From assembly GCA_943353165.1 (NCBI GenBank), contig CALRAM010000001.1, positions 1-45,482 on the forward strand: a DNA stretch of 45,482 nt. Direction: 5' to 3'. Shown one piece after another: positions 35,530 to 45,482 of this stretch; the first letter of the stretch is position 1, and each line of letters opens with the position of its first letter. The translations under genes were made by a program, and so were the position numbers. The notes below the pieces were generated by a model. That model was not told where the DNA came from, searched no databases, and was given only the letters and a program-made list of their open reading frames with translations. The DNA comes from an uncultured Candidatus Saccharimonas sp. Its GTDB lineage: Bacteria; Patescibacteriota; Saccharimonadia; Saccharimonadales; OMJO01.

Positions 35530-36798
35530 ATGCTTATAAGGAATATGTCCAAAATAATATCTGAACTTTTAGGAGAAGCCAAGGCAGACTATGCTGCCAA
35601 AATATTAAAAATGGAGAATATAATCGGGAAAGACAGCTTAGATATCAGGCTAGGTGCCGATATAATAGGTAAAATTAACATTAAAATACGAGCTCTGGGA
35701 CTAAATAGTACAGATTCTAGCGGCCCAGAAATTTACTTTTCGCTAATGTCGACTGTCCGAATGCATGACGATTTTCTGATGAGACATTTAGGCGAAAACA
35801 GCAACACCGATACTAGCACACTGTTGTCCAAAATTGTGATCTTGGTTAAAAAAATTCGAATGCCTCGAAATGTTTGGGTCATAAAACATAGCGCAGCCAA
35901 AAAATTATTAAAAAACCAGCCACCAAAACATTTGATGAAGTTATTGGGCTACAGGTCATTAGAATCGTTACTAAAAAGGGAATCTATGGGACTGGTTTTT
36001 GCTGGCATACAGTTCGCCGAGTCTGCTGCTTGGCATAAGAAATTTAAACAAAGCTATAGTTTATTGCAGCCATCTGATTTTGAATCCAGAAAAATAGATA
36101 TTAGCTATGCAGGTAATGCTAGGTGGCAAAAAGCAACTGCCGAATTTGTAAAATCTACCCGAAATAATATTATCAGCTCCAAGGAAATGGGTTCAATTGT
36201 TGTGCTACCTTTGCCTGCTACTAAGCTTCGGGGGTTGACTATATACACTCTTACTCTTTTAATCCAAACTGTCACCGAACTCCGAACTTTTAGTTCTTTT
36301 ATAAAACTACGACAAGTCCAGCCAAATTTTGGCGATATTGTCAAAAGTGCAGTTTTGTCTGATGAATTAGGCGGGTTATCAAATGGCGGCTCAGAATTGC
36401 ATTGGCGGATAATTCAGCGACATTTCGGAGCTATTTCTAATTTGGCACACCCTGATGTTTTTGAGCCCCACTTGCAACCAGAAGATTTACAGTGGCGTAA
36501 GGCTGAAAATATATTGATAAACATTGAGCCTGCCCTACAATTTTGGGAAAATATGGATTATGTAGGTTTAATTAAAGACGGGCAGACAGTTAGTTTTAAT
36601 ATTTTAGATGCCGCTACAAACTATATAAACGACAGGACTTATGGCAACCAGGTTTATGGTCATATGCAGGCGTCTTTGCGAAACGAACTTTATTCTCAGT
36701 ATTATAGTCATCCAATTCTAGAGTCTAGAATGTTATTAAGTTTAGAAAACGAGATGTCGGGTGATAATAATAATTTTTATAGATTGGTCACTGCATGA
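35530..36798 (+). CDS. Hypothetical protein, 422 aa
   Basis: Long uninterrupted ORF, 4-nt overlap with the next gene; no recognised domain. Confidence 0.65.
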   Translation: MLIRNMSKIISELLGEAKADYAAKILKMENIIGKDSLDIRLGADIIGKINIKIRALGLNSTDSSGPEIYFSLMSTVRMHDDFLMRHLGENSNTDTSTLLSKIVILVKKIRMPRNVWVIKHSAAKKLLKNQPPKHLMKLLGYRSLESLLKRESMGLVFAGIQFAESAAWHKKFKQSYSLLQPSDFESRKIDISYAGNARWQKATAEFVKSTRNNIISSKEMGSIVVLPLPATKLRGLTIYTLTLLIQTVTELRTFSSFIKLRQVQPNFGDIVKSAVLSDELGGLSNGGSELHWRIIQRHFGAISNLAHPDVFEPHLQPEDLQWRKAENILINIEPALQFWENMDYVGLIKDGQTVSFNILDAATNYINDRTYGNQVYGHMQASLRNELYSQYYSHPILESRMLLSLENEMSGDNNNFYRLVTA

Positions 36799-37460
36799 GC
36801 TATTTATTTAAACAGAAAGTAAATGAAAAAGAAGAAAACGAAGAAAACGAACTTCGTTTTACTATCTGCGTTTCTGGTGCTGCTGGCGGAGACACAGTAG
36901 AGGAATCTGATGATTTGGCAGAAGAACTGGGAAAAGCTATCGCAGAAAGTGGCCACATTCTGACGACTGGCGCAACTGTAGGGTTGCCATTGTACGCTGC
37001 TAAAGGCGCTACTTTGGCTGGCGGCATGAGCATAGGTTTTTCGCCAGCTGGTAGTCTGAGGGAACATCTTCGAAAGTACAGATTACCTTATGAAAATTTT
37101 GATTTCATAAATTTTACTGGGTTAAACTATGTTGGTCGTGATCTGTATTTAGTGCAGTCAAGTGATGCCGTCATTACTGTAGGAGGTCGTTTTGGAAGTT
37201 TGCATGAGTTTACTTCTGCACTAGAATCGCACAAACCTTGCGGTGTTCTGTTAGGGTCAGGAGGAACTGCCGATATCATACCAATGCTTATAGAAACTTT
37301 AGATCCGTCGTTCCAAAAATACGTTGTTTATAGTACCGATCCGACTGAGCTAGTCGAAAAGGTTTGTAAAATATTAGACGAAGAATACCAGGACATAAAA
37401 AAGCAATATAAAACTGGAGACAACTTTTGGTTTTCAGAAAGGGGCAAAAAAAGAGGCTAA
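36795..37460 (+). CDS. SLOG/LOG-like Rossmann protein
   Basis: SGHILTTGATVGLPLYAAKGATLAGGMSIGFSPA; VITVGGRFGSLHEFTSAL resembles the LOG GGxGTxxE motif. Confidence 0.8.
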   Translation: MSYLFKQKVNEKEENEENELRFTICVSGAAGGDTVEESDDLAEELGKAIAESGHILTTGATVGLPLYAAKGATLAGGMSIGFSPAGSLREHLRKYRLPYENFDFINFTGLNYVGRDLYLVQSSDAVITVGGRFGSLHEFTSALESHKPCGVLLGSGGTADIIPMLIETLDPSFQKYVVYSTDPTELVEKVCKILDEEYQDIKKQYKTGDNFWFSERGKKRG

Positions 37461-37510
37461 TACATCTATAAATATAGTACAATGGTTATGTTATTTAAAG
37501 AAAGAAGTAA

Positions 37511-38188
37511 ATGAAAATTATAAAAGACGAAGAAGGTTTCAGTGTTATAGAGACAGTAATTGTGGTCGTTGTAGTTGCAGCACTTATATTTGCTGGTTGG
37601 TATGTTTACAATTCAAATAAAGTATCTAAAAACAAAGATACTCCTATGAAAGTCCAAAATTTAAAGAAACCTGCTGACAAAACAGAGGCTAAATCTACAG
37701 ATCTAGCTAGTAGCTGGTTATTATACAAACCGCCAGGTAGCGAATACGAGATTAGAATTCCTGACGGATGGAAACTAGAAAGATATCAATCCAGTTCGTC
37801 GGTATATTCTCTAGACAGTAGCGACATAAGCTATATCAAGGGAACTACTGCGACTGTAACTGAAGTTCAAGGTGGCAAAGATTTTAGTACAGTCTCCTTT
37901 TCACTTAGTATAGATAAAAACACTGAGCTACCCAATACAGATGCTATTTCCAAAGGAGTAAAACAGACTAGTCTGACTACCACGCAAGGCCTAGTTTTAG
38001 ACAAGTATTATTTTCTGACTACCACAGAGCCAGATATTATGGGACCACCAAAAGGCACAAAGCTTTATACTTATAGGGTAACCAAGGGTAATTACTCGAT
38101 TACTGTAAATCATGATGTTTTAGATATGCAAACGGATGATCTGACCTACCTAGAAAAGTCGATACAAACTATCAAATTCCTTAACTAG
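37511..38188 (+). CDS. Type IV pilin/pseudopilin-like protein
   Basis: Prepilin-like G/FSVIE followed by hydrophobic helix TVIVVVVVAALIFAGWYVY. Confidence 0.75.
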   Translation: MKIIKDEEGFSVIETVIVVVVVAALIFAGWYVYNSNKVSKNKDTPMKVQNLKKPADKTEAKSTDLASSWLLYKPPGSEYEIRIPDGWKLERYQSSSSVYSLDSSDISYIKGTTATVTEVQGGKDFSTVSFSLSIDKNTELPNTDAISKGVKQTSLTTTQGLVLDKYYFLTTTEPDIMGPPKGTKLYTYRVTKGNYSITVNHDVLDMQTDDLTYLEKSIQTIKFLN

Positions 38189-38275
38189 ACAAATGTCTAA
38201 CAAATGTTTCTAAGTTTATTGCGTATTTATTAATTTAAATACAGTTAATTAGCGTTGCGTTGTTACAATAGGAAT

Positions 38276-40243
38276 ATGAATAAGTTTCAGATAAAAAGTA
38301 TTTTTGATCCAACTGGTGACCAACCAGAAGCTATAGAGAAAATTACAAAAAATTTGTTGGCAGGTGTTAAGGAACAAACGCTATTGGGAGTTACTGGTTC
38401 TGGAAAAACATTTACTATGGCGAATGTTATAGAAAAGGTTCAAAAACCAACATTAATTCTTAGCCATAACAAGACATTAGCTGCCCAGCTATATAATGAA
38501 TTCAAGCATTTCTTTCCAAATAATGCGGTTCACTATTTTGTGAGTTATTTTGATTATTATCAACCCGAAGCTTACATCGCTAGGAGTGATACATTTATAG
38601 AAAAAGATAGCCAGATAAACGAGGAAATAGATAGGATGAGGCATGCTGCTACGGATGCTTTATTGACTCGAAAAGATGTAATCATAATTGCTAGTGTTAG
38701 TTGCATATACGGTATAGGCTCAGTAGAAGACTATGGAAACCTAGCACTCAAAGTTAAAAAAGGCGAGAGGAGGGTTCGCGACAAGCTTCTAAGGCAATTA
38801 ACCGACATACAGTACCAGCGAAACGATATAGATTTTCATCGTGGAGTATTTAGGGTAAGAGGCGATGTTGTAGATATATTTCCTGCTAGCGAAGAAGTGT
38901 CTTATCGTTTAGAGTTTTTTGGAGACGAAATAGAGCGTATCACAAAGCTAGACCCTTTGACTGGAGAGGTGCTGGATAATATGGAAACATTGACAGTCTT
39001 TCCGAGTAGTCATTATGTTACGCCGGAAAACAAGCTCAAACAAGCACTTGGAAACATTCAAACTGAAGTAGATATTCGTGTAAAACAATTTAAAAAATCA
39101 AACAAATTAATCGAAGCTCAACGAATACTGCAAAGAACAAACTTTGATATGGAAATGATGCAAGAAACCGGGTTCGTAAAAGGTATAGAAAACTATAGCC
39201 GTTATTTAACAAACCGAGAAATTGGGGAACAGCCAGCAACATTACTGGATTACTTTCCAGATGACTTTCTGATGTTTATAGACGAGTCCCATATGACTCT
39301 GCCACAAGTTAGAGGTATGTATAACGGCGACCGAGCAAGAAAAGAAGTATTGGTAGAGCATGGGTTTAGGTTGCCTAGCGCTTTAGATAATCGTCCTTTA
39401 ACATTTATGGAGTTTCAAAAGCACATAAATAAAGTAGTTTATGTTAGCGCCACTCCGGCAGATTATGAACTGACTCGTAGTAAAGAAATTGTCTCTCAGG
39501 TTATTAGGCCTACTGGGCTAGTTGATCCTGTTATTGAAATAAGACCTGTAGATGGCCAAGTTGATGATTTGATATCGGAGATTAGGACTACAGTTTTAAA
39601 AAAACAACGTGTTTTAGTAACTACTCTGACCAAACGAATGTCTGAAGATCTGACAGATTACCTTAAAGAACTTGGCATAAAGGTTACTTATTTGCATAGC
39701 GATGTAGACACGTTGGACAGAACAGATATACTGCGAGATTTGAGATTAGGCGTCTACGATGTCGTAGTTGGAATAAATTTACTAAGGGAAGGCTTGGATT
39801 TGCCAGAAGTAAGTTTAGTAGCGATACTGGACGCTGATAAAGAGGGTTTTTTGCGTAGCCAACAAGCGCTGACTCAGACAGTAGGCAGGGCTGCCCGACA
39901 TATAGAAGGCAGGGTTATAATGTATGCCAACACTGTCACAGGCAGTATGAAGCGTACTATTGAAGAAACAGACCGTCGAAGATCCATACAGAAAACGCAC
40001 AATAAGAAACACGGCATAATCCCGACAGGTATTAGTAAGTCAGTCCAAAAAGGCATGAAACCAGAATTGCCGTATGAAGCAAAGAACGCCAGGCTGAACT
40101 TGAATAAAATACCAAAAGACGAGTATGGTCATTTGATAAAAGACCTAACAGGCCAGATGGAGTTAGCTTCAGCCAATCTACAATATGAAAATGCTGCTGA
40201 ACTTAGAGATATTATAGAAGATATAAAAAAGAAACTAACCTAG
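38276..40243 (+). CDS. uvrB: Excinuclease ABC subunit B
   Basis: [63 protein letters not shown]-terminal UVR motif. Confidence 0.97.
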   Translation: MNKFQIKSIFDPTGDQPEAIEKITKNLLAGVKEQTLLGVTGSGKTFTMANVIEKVQKPTLILSHNKTLAAQLYNEFKHFFPNNAVHYFVSYFDYYQPEAYIARSDTFIEKDSQINEEIDRMRHAATDALLTRKDVIIIASVSCIYGIGSVEDYGNLALKVKKGERRVRDKLLRQLTDIQYQRNDIDFHRGVFRVRGDVVDIFPASEEVSYRLEFFGDEIERITKLDPLTGEVLDNMETLTVFPSSHYVTPENKLKQALGNIQTEVDIRVKQFKKSNKLIEAQRILQRTNFDMEMMQETGFVKGIENYSRYLTNREIGEQPATLLDYFPDDFLMFIDESHMTLPQVRGMYNGDRARKEVLVEHGFRLPSALDNRPLTFMEFQKHINKVVYVSATPADYELTRSKEIVSQVIRPTGLVDPVIEIRPVDGQVDDLISEIRTTVLKKQRVLVTTLTKRMSEDLTDYLKELGIKVTYLHSDVDTLDRTDILRDLRLGVYDVVVGINLLREGLDLPEVSLVAILDADKEGFLRSQQALTQTVGRAARHIEGRVIMYANTVTGSMKRTIEETDRRRSIQKTHNKKHGIIPTGISKSVQKGMKPELPYEAKNARLNLNKIPKDEYGHLIKDLTGQMELASANLQYENAAELRDIIEDIKKKLT

Positions 40244-41230
40244 GTGTACTGTGGTGAAGTCTATATCGCTAGACTTCGTTCCTGCTTCTAGTTGATCTCG
40301 CAAAGCTGCCATCCTGCCCAGCTGTCTATTTCTAGTGTCTGGCCGGAGTAGCGACAAATGCCCTCCCGACTGTTCCTCTATAACTATTCCTCGTTTGTTT
40401 TCCAACAGTTGTCTGTATTTGTTTCTGTGATTGGCTATACTGCTTTTAAAAAATCTGATATGCATCATAGTATCGTCGGGCATGCCAGACGCTAATGCCC
40501 CAGCCTCTCCGCTTAGTAGTGGCAGTCCTGTTCGAGTCAGCTGTAATACTCCGTTTATACTAAGATCCAATGTTTTAGTATAAGTTGCAAATTCTGCACC
40601 GCTCAGGAGTATGTGACCCATTTGTTTGGTTGCGCAAACTATCTCATTTGGTAGCCCTAATACGGAATCAAGCACAGCCTTGGGGCTAGTAAAATTTATT
40701 TTTTCTGCATAGCAAGGATCGGTAATATCATAATAAACTCCGTGCCTATTATGTCGGTAATTGGATTGGCTGATACCAAAAGCAGTCATAGCGCCGCGAG
40801 ATTCACCTGTTATTATTACTTTTCTAGGTTCATGGTCTCCTTTTTCATCAAGTTTATTTAAAATAGTTTGAAAATTATGAACTGTATGAGACAAAGGTAA
40901 AGATGTACCAATTTCTGGACCAATTACGGCTACCCTGTAACCCAGTTCCATCAGTTTAGACGCTTCTAGTTTTGGCCTACCTTTTACTTGGGCGGCTAAA
41001 GGCGTGTTGTTTGCAGCTAGTATATCTACAGATAACTTTTTTGGATGCCCAATCATTACGTCATACTCGGTGCCATCATCCATGCGCCATCGGTCCAGCC
41101 ATAAAGTTCCACTATCAATGTGGTCGATTTCTGTCGGACGAACATGTGTATTTTCCACCATAGTAAAATACTCTGGTATTTGTGGTATCTGTTCAGAGTA
41201 TTCTTTGTTGTATGAATCTACTTCGTTCAT
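40235..41230 (-). CDS. Alpha/beta-hydrolase-like protein
   Basis: [15 protein letters not shown] (GxSxG-type nucleophile elbow); overlaps uvrB tail by 9 nt. Confidence 0.6.
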   Translation of the reverse strand: MNEVDSYNKEYSEQIPQIPEYFTMVENTHVRPTEIDHIDSGTLWLDRWRMDDGTEYDVMIGHPKKLSVDILAANNTPLAAQVKGRPKLEASKLMELGYRVAVIGPEIGTSLPLSHTVHNFQTILNKLDEKGDHEPRKVIITGESRGAMTAFGISQSNYRHNRHGVYYDITDPCYAEKINFTSPKAVLDSVLGLPNEIVCATKQMGHILLSGAEFATYTKTLDLSINGVLQLTRTGLPLLSGEAGALASGMPDDTMMHIRFFKSSIANHRNKYRQLLENKRGIVIEEQSGGHLSLLRPDTRNRQLGRMAALRDQLEAGTKSSDIDFTTVHLG

Positions 41231-41323
41231 GATGTTTTGCCTTATCGTGCTTATACCTATCCTGCTCCAAGTTTGATTTATTGTAAAGACAATAGCTAGT
41301 GGTATCTGTTATAATTTGATGAA

Positions 41324-41617
41324 ATGGCAAAAATAACTAAAGAAGATGTATTAAGGCTGGCTCGCTTGTCTCGTTTGCATTTAACAGACGAAGAAGTCTC
41401 TAAATATAAAGTAGAGATTGAAGCCATGCTAGGTTATGTTGAACAGCTTAAAAGCGTAGACTTGGGTGATTTAGAGCCAACTAGTCAAGTGACTGGGCTC
41501 AAAAACGTAATGCGTCAAGATACAGAAAAGTCCTACGGAGCTAGCCCAGAACAATTATTAAAAAATTCGACCAGTATCGTAGAAGGACAAATAAAAGTTC
41601 GTAGGATGCTCCAATGA
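41324..41617 (+). CDS. gatC: Asp/Glu-tRNA amidotransferase subunit C
   Basis: VLRLARLSRLHLTDEEVSKYKVEIEAMLGYVEQL; upstream of gatA. Confidence 0.93.
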   Translation: MAKITKEDVLRLARLSRLHLTDEEVSKYKVEIEAMLGYVEQLKSVDLGDLEPTSQVTGLKNVMRQDTEKSYGASPEQLLKNSTSIVEGQIKVRRMLQ

Positions 41618-43053
41618 GCAGCGTCTTATCAAAAAGCCAATGGCCTAGCATTGCTTCTATCTCTACGGATGTACAAAATGGCAAAAGTAAGGCACTTGAT
41701 TTGGTTGAATTGGCATATAAAACCCTGGAAAACTCCAACGAATTTAACTCTGTCATTTCTACCACAAAAAAACGAGCCATAGGAATTGCCAAGGATATAG
41801 ATAGCAGAGTAAAAAAAGGTCAAAAAATAGGCAAACTCGCTGGAGTACCTTTTATAGCCAAAGATAATTTTTTGACCTTTGGAGGCGAAACAACAGCCGC
41901 CAGCAATATATTGAAGGGCTTTAACGCTCCATACCAGGCTACAGCTATAGAAAGACTAGAGGCTGAAGGTGCTATTTGTGTAGCAAAAGCAAATTTGGAT
42001 GCTTTTGGGCACGGTGCTAGTACAGAGAACAGTGATTTTTATACTACAAAAAACCCACATGACCAAAAACGTGTACCCGGCGGTTCTTCTGGCGGGTCAG
42101 CTGCTGCTGTTATATTGGATATAGTTCCATTTGCATTAGGCACTGACACGGGCGGTTCTATAAGATTACCGGCATCTTTTTGTGGGGCTGTAGGTTACAA
42201 ACCAACCTATGGCCTAGTATCCCGAAGCGGAGTTATAGCAATGGCTAGTAGTACAGACACTATTGGTCCACTGACTAGAAACATTGCCGATGCGGCACTA
42301 ATTTTGGATATTATTTCAGGCAAGGATGAATTAGACGGAACTACCATAGAAAAAGATAAGCTAGGCTACACCAACCTGCCGACCCACATAAAAGGTAAAA
42401 AAATAGGTATTGTCGCTGAATTTATGGGTAAGGGTGTAGACCCTGGCGTGCGCTCACGTATAGAGGACACCTTGAAAGAATTAAAAAATGCTGGAGCCGA
42501 ACTAGTAGAAGTAAGCATTCCTTCTATAAGTTTGGCCTTGGCTTGTTACTACATAATTTGTCCAGCAGAAGTCAGCAGTAATCTGTCGCGTTATGATGGA
42601 CAACGCTACGGGCATACTTCTAATATGTCTGGGAATATAGAGGATAGTTACAATTGGTCCAGAAGTGAAGGTTTTGGTTCAGAAGCTAAACGACGAATAT
42701 TAATAGGTACATATGTTCTGAGCAGCGGCTACTATGATGCGTACTATAAAAAAGCTCAAACTCTAAGGACAAAACTAATAAAAGAATTCAATGAAATATT
42801 TAACAAGGTAGATTTTTTGGCCGGTCCGGTTTCTCCTGTCACTGCATTCAAGATTGGCCAAAACATCAAAGACCCGTTACAAATGTGGTTAGTAGATATT
42901 TTAACTGTAGCTCCAAGCCTGACAGGTTCCCCGGCTGTTTCTGTACCTGCTGGGTATAGCGATGGAATGCCCGTAGGTATTCAGTTGATCGCTCCGACGG
43001 GAAAAGATCGTGACTTGCTGGCGCTAGCCAGCGTAACAGAGAAAGTTATCTAA
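41614..43053 (+). CDS. gatA: Asp/Glu-tRNA amidotransferase subunit A
   Basis: GVPFIAKDNFLTFG, RVPGGSSGGSAAAV, DTGGSIRLPASFCGAVGYKPTYG amidase signature. Confidence 0.96.
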   Translation: MSSVLSKSQWPSIASISTDVQNGKSKALDLVELAYKTLENSNEFNSVISTTKKRAIGIAKDIDSRVKKGQKIGKLAGVPFIAKDNFLTFGGETTAASNILKGFNAPYQATAIERLEAEGAICVAKANLDAFGHGASTENSDFYTTKNPHDQKRVPGGSSGGSAAAVILDIVPFALGTDTGGSIRLPASFCGAVGYKPTYGLVSRSGVIAMASSTDTIGPLTRNIADAALILDIISGKDELDGTTIEKDKLGYTNLPTHIKGKKIGIVAEFMGKGVDPGVRSRIEDTLKELKNAGAELVEVSIPSISLALACYYIICPAEVSSNLSRYDGQRYGHTSNMSGNIEDSYNWSRSEGFGSEAKRRILIGTYVLSSGYYDAYYKKAQTLRTKLIKEFNEIFNKVDFLAGPVSPVTAFKIGQNIKDPLQMWLVDILTVAPSLTGSPAVSVPAGYSDGMPVGIQLIAPTGKDRDLLALASVTEKVI

Positions 43054-43487
43054 TGGGTACAAATTTAGTAGTCATATACATCGGGGCATTGCTAATTACA
43101 ATTATATTTTTGTTTTATTTGCGATGGAAGCTACCATACCGATTAAAAATAAAACACTTCCTAGGAGACTGGAAAGATCTCCAAGAATTATGCAGAGACA
43201 AGTCCACCTGGAGATTGGCAATAGTAGATGCAGACAAGCTAGTTGAAAAAGCTCTAAAAAAAAGAAAACACAAGGGCAAAAGTATGGGCGAACGAATGGT
43301 TGATGCACAGAGAATTTTTACTGACAATCCAGGACTTTGGGAAGCCCATAATTTATGTAAAAAAATCGTTTCTAATCCAAAAAGAGTTCTCAGCGAATCG
43401 GTTGTAAAAAAGGCACTCATATCTTATCGTCAAGCACTTAAAGATTTAGGAGCATTACCAAATGCACATACTAAAAAAAGAAAATAA
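43053..43487 (+). CDS. Hypothetical membrane-anchored protein embedded in gat operon
   Basis: N-terminal TM helix, charged C-terminal region; overlaps gatA stop and gatB start. Confidence 0.7.
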   Translation: MGTNLVVIYIGALLITIIFLFYLRWKLPYRLKIKHFLGDWKDLQELCRDKSTWRLAIVDADKLVEKALKKRKHKGKSMGERMVDAQRIFTDNPGLWEAHNLCKKIVSNPKRVLSESVVKKALISYRQALKDLGALPNAHTKKRK

Positions 43488-44931
43488 TTATACAATCACA
43501 GTTGGCATAGAGTGTCATATACAGCTAAAGACCAAAACCAAATTGTTTGCAGCAGTCAGTAATGATGCTAGGAATGCAGAGCCAAACACCCTAATCAGTC
43601 ACATTTGCTTGGGAATGCCAGGAGCGCTACCCGTATTGAACGAAGAAGCTATACATTTAGCAGCCAAGGCAGCTTTTGCTTTGGGGACGGTTCCCCAAAA
43701 AAACAGCAAATTTGACAGAAAACATTATTTTTATCCTGATTTACCAAAAGGCTATCAAATAACGCAGTTCGATCAACCTATAATTTTGGGTGGCCACGTA
43801 AAGATAGCTAGCAATGGAGTAGCCAAAAATATAAATATAACTAGGGCTCATCTAGAAGAAGACGCAGGAAAGAGTACTCATCCTGCAGGCCAGGATTATA
43901 GCCTTGTAGATTTGAACAGAGCAGGGACACCTTTACTAGAAATTGTTTCGGAGCCTGAAATTCACAGTTCGGCAGAAGCAAAAGCCTATGCTAAAGAATT
44001 ATACTTACTCATGAGATATGCAGATGTCAGTGATGCAAACCTATTTTATGGCAATATGCGTTTTGATGTAAATGTCAGTGTCAGCAAAACTAATAAATTA
44101 GGCATTAGATCGGAAACAAAAAACCTAAACAGTTTTAAAAGCGTAGAAAAGGCGGTGGACTATGAGGCAAAGAGGCAAATAGATCTACTAGAAAAGGGCG
44201 ATAAAGTACTCCAAGAAACCAGAGGCTGGGACGATGCTAAACAAAAAACTTTTTCTCAAAGATCAAAGGAAGACTCACATGATTATCGTTATTTTCCAGA
44301 TCCAGATATTCCACCAGTTGAATTGAGCGATAAATACATCAAAAACATCCAAAAAGATTTGCCTACTATGCCAGAAGAGTGGCGCAAAATTCTTAATAGT
44401 TTAGAGCTGAACGACTCCCAGATAGATACGCTACTTATATCCGAAGTAGACTCTGACATTAAATATTTAAAAAATATAAATAAGCATTTGAACGATAAAC
44501 CAATGGCAAAGTTTTTGGCGGATTGGTATATCAACATAACTATTCCACAGGTTAACGACAATAATTTTGTATTAGAAAACTCCTTGCACCATAGCCTAGA
44601 ACTAGAAATTTACAGATTAATAAAAAGTAATAAATTAAGCTCTACGAACGCAAAAGCTTTGTACACAGAAATAACTAGAGGCACCAAGTTGCCTGCAAGT
44701 ATAGAAGACTATGCTAGAACCAAGGGTTATATACAGGTATCAGATGAAAAAGTTATATCAGAAATAGTAAAAAACGTATTGGCTCAGAATCCTAAGGCTG
44801 CCACAGATGTTGCCGGCGGAGAAATAAAGGCCATAGGTTATCTTGTGGGACAGATAATGGCCCAGTCTAAGGGTCAGGCAGATCCTGCTCTAGCCCAAAA
44901 ACTAATTAAAAAACAACTACATATAGAGTAG
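43462..44931 (+). CDS. gatB: Asp/Glu-tRNA amidotransferase subunit B
   Basis: TVGIECHIQLKTKTKLF, PDLPKGYQITQFDQPI, DLNRAGTPLLEIVSEPE, RSETKNLNSFKSVEKA. Confidence 0.96.
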   Translation: MHILKKENNYTITVGIECHIQLKTKTKLFAAVSNDARNAEPNTLISHICLGMPGALPVLNEEAIHLAAKAAFALGTVPQKNSKFDRKHYFYPDLPKGYQITQFDQPIILGGHVKIASNGVAKNINITRAHLEEDAGKSTHPAGQDYSLVDLNRAGTPLLEIVSEPEIHSSAEAKAYAKELYLLMRYADVSDANLFYGNMRFDVNVSVSKTNKLGIRSETKNLNSFKSVEKAVDYEAKRQIDLLEKGDKVLQETRGWDDAKQKTFSQRSKEDSHDYRYFPDPDIPPVELSDKYIKNIQKDLPTMPEEWRKILNSLELNDSQIDTLLISEVDSDIKYLKNINKHLNDKPMAKFLADWYINITIPQVNDNNFVLENSLHHSLELEIYRLIKSNKLSSTNAKALYTEITRGTKLPASIEDYARTKGYIQVSDEKVISEIVKNVLAQNPKAATDVAGGEIKAIGYLVGQIMAQSKGQADPALAQKLIKKQLHIE

Positions 44932-44972
44932 GTTTTATTATCTGTAAAAGCATAGGATGCTACAATAACAAT

Positions 44973-45482
44973 ATGAATAAAAAACCTGTAACCAAAGCGG
45001 TAATTGCTGCTGCAGGGTTTGGAACTCGTTTTTTGCCTCAAACAAAAGCTATGCCAAAGGAAATGCTGCCGTTAGTAGACAAACCTATCATCCAATATAT
45101 TGTCGAAGAATTAGTTGGAGCAGGGATTGAGGACATAGTTATTGTTACTGGTTACCATAAAAGAGCCATAGAAGATCATTTTGATTATATTAGTACAGAT
45201 TTAAGATTAAGCCTTAAAAATAGTGGGAAAATAGAACTTTTAGAGGCTACAAAACGTATTTCTGATCTAGCTAATTTTGCATATATTCGTCAGAAAGGTC
45301 CGTACGGAAACGCTACTCCTATACTAAATGCCGAGCACCTGATTGGTGATGAACCATTTATTTTTGCTTTTGCAGATGATTTCGTAGATGCCACTCCAAC
45401 ACGTTTCAAACAACTGGTATCAGCCTACGAACAACACGGAGGTATGATTTTGACCTGTGTAAGGGCAAATAACGACGCCGAT
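44973..45482 (+). CDS. galU: UTP-glucose-1-phosphate uridylyltransferase, 3'-truncated by window edge
   Basis: Read manually from ATG 44973: MNKKPVTKAVIAAAGFGTRFLPQTKAMPKEMLPLVDKPIIQYIVEELVGAGIEDIVIVTGYHKRAIEDHF, open to the window end. Confidence 0.93.
   Translation, partial: MNKKPVTKAVIAAAGFGTRFLPQTKAMPKEMLPLVDKPIIQYIVEELVGAGIEDIVIVTGYHKRAIEDHFDYISTDLRLSLKNSGKIELLEATKRISDLANFAYIRQKGPYGNATPILNAEHLIGDEPFIFAFADDFVDATPTRFKQLVSAYEQHGGMILTCVRANNDAD

Noticed and set aside
36835-36860. Perfect 9-bp inverted repeat aaaacgaag/cttcgtttt
   Set aside because: Inside the 5' coding region of the SLOG-like gene with no T-run; could be chance or codon-driven.
38223-38242. gtattt/aaatac dyad upstream of uvrB as an SOS box
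   Set aside because: Does not match known LexA boxes and is AT-rich; insufficient evidence.

Overview
The window looks like a chromosomal segment of a small-genome bacterium, probably Candidatus Saccharibacteria/Patescibacteria (inferred from gene content, not tested). The right-hand ~35 kb is mostly compact housekeeping: metK, typA, rmuC, yajQ, pheST, ABC exporter, trxB, a glycolysis/pentose-phosphate cluster with split transketolase, uvrB, gatCAB and partial galU. Notable genes include a heliorhodopsin (13162-13929), a TrpR/YerC-like regulator with hisI and a divergent hisG-like gene, a SodC-like protein without a visible signal peptide, an amicyanin-like cupredoxin and an 81-aa DPVAPAYPA-repeat protein. 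A SAM riboswitch candidate precedes metK. The most unusual part is the left end (about 1.5-7.1 kb). There, one intact tRNA-Gln(CTG) gene is surrounded by tRNA-Gln fragments. A 105-bp structured direct repeat (104/105 identical) sits in one copy exactly where the D-loop should be. A 53-bp promoter/5'-end duplication places the other copy behind the tRNA promoter. Related hairpin-GCAAG units have apparently covarying stems, and a truncated serine recombinase lies next to one copy. This looks like a repeatedly used tRNA-Gln integration site and/or an undescribed tRNA-embedded structured RNA/DNA element. All calls come from reading the sequence; no searches or folding programs were run.
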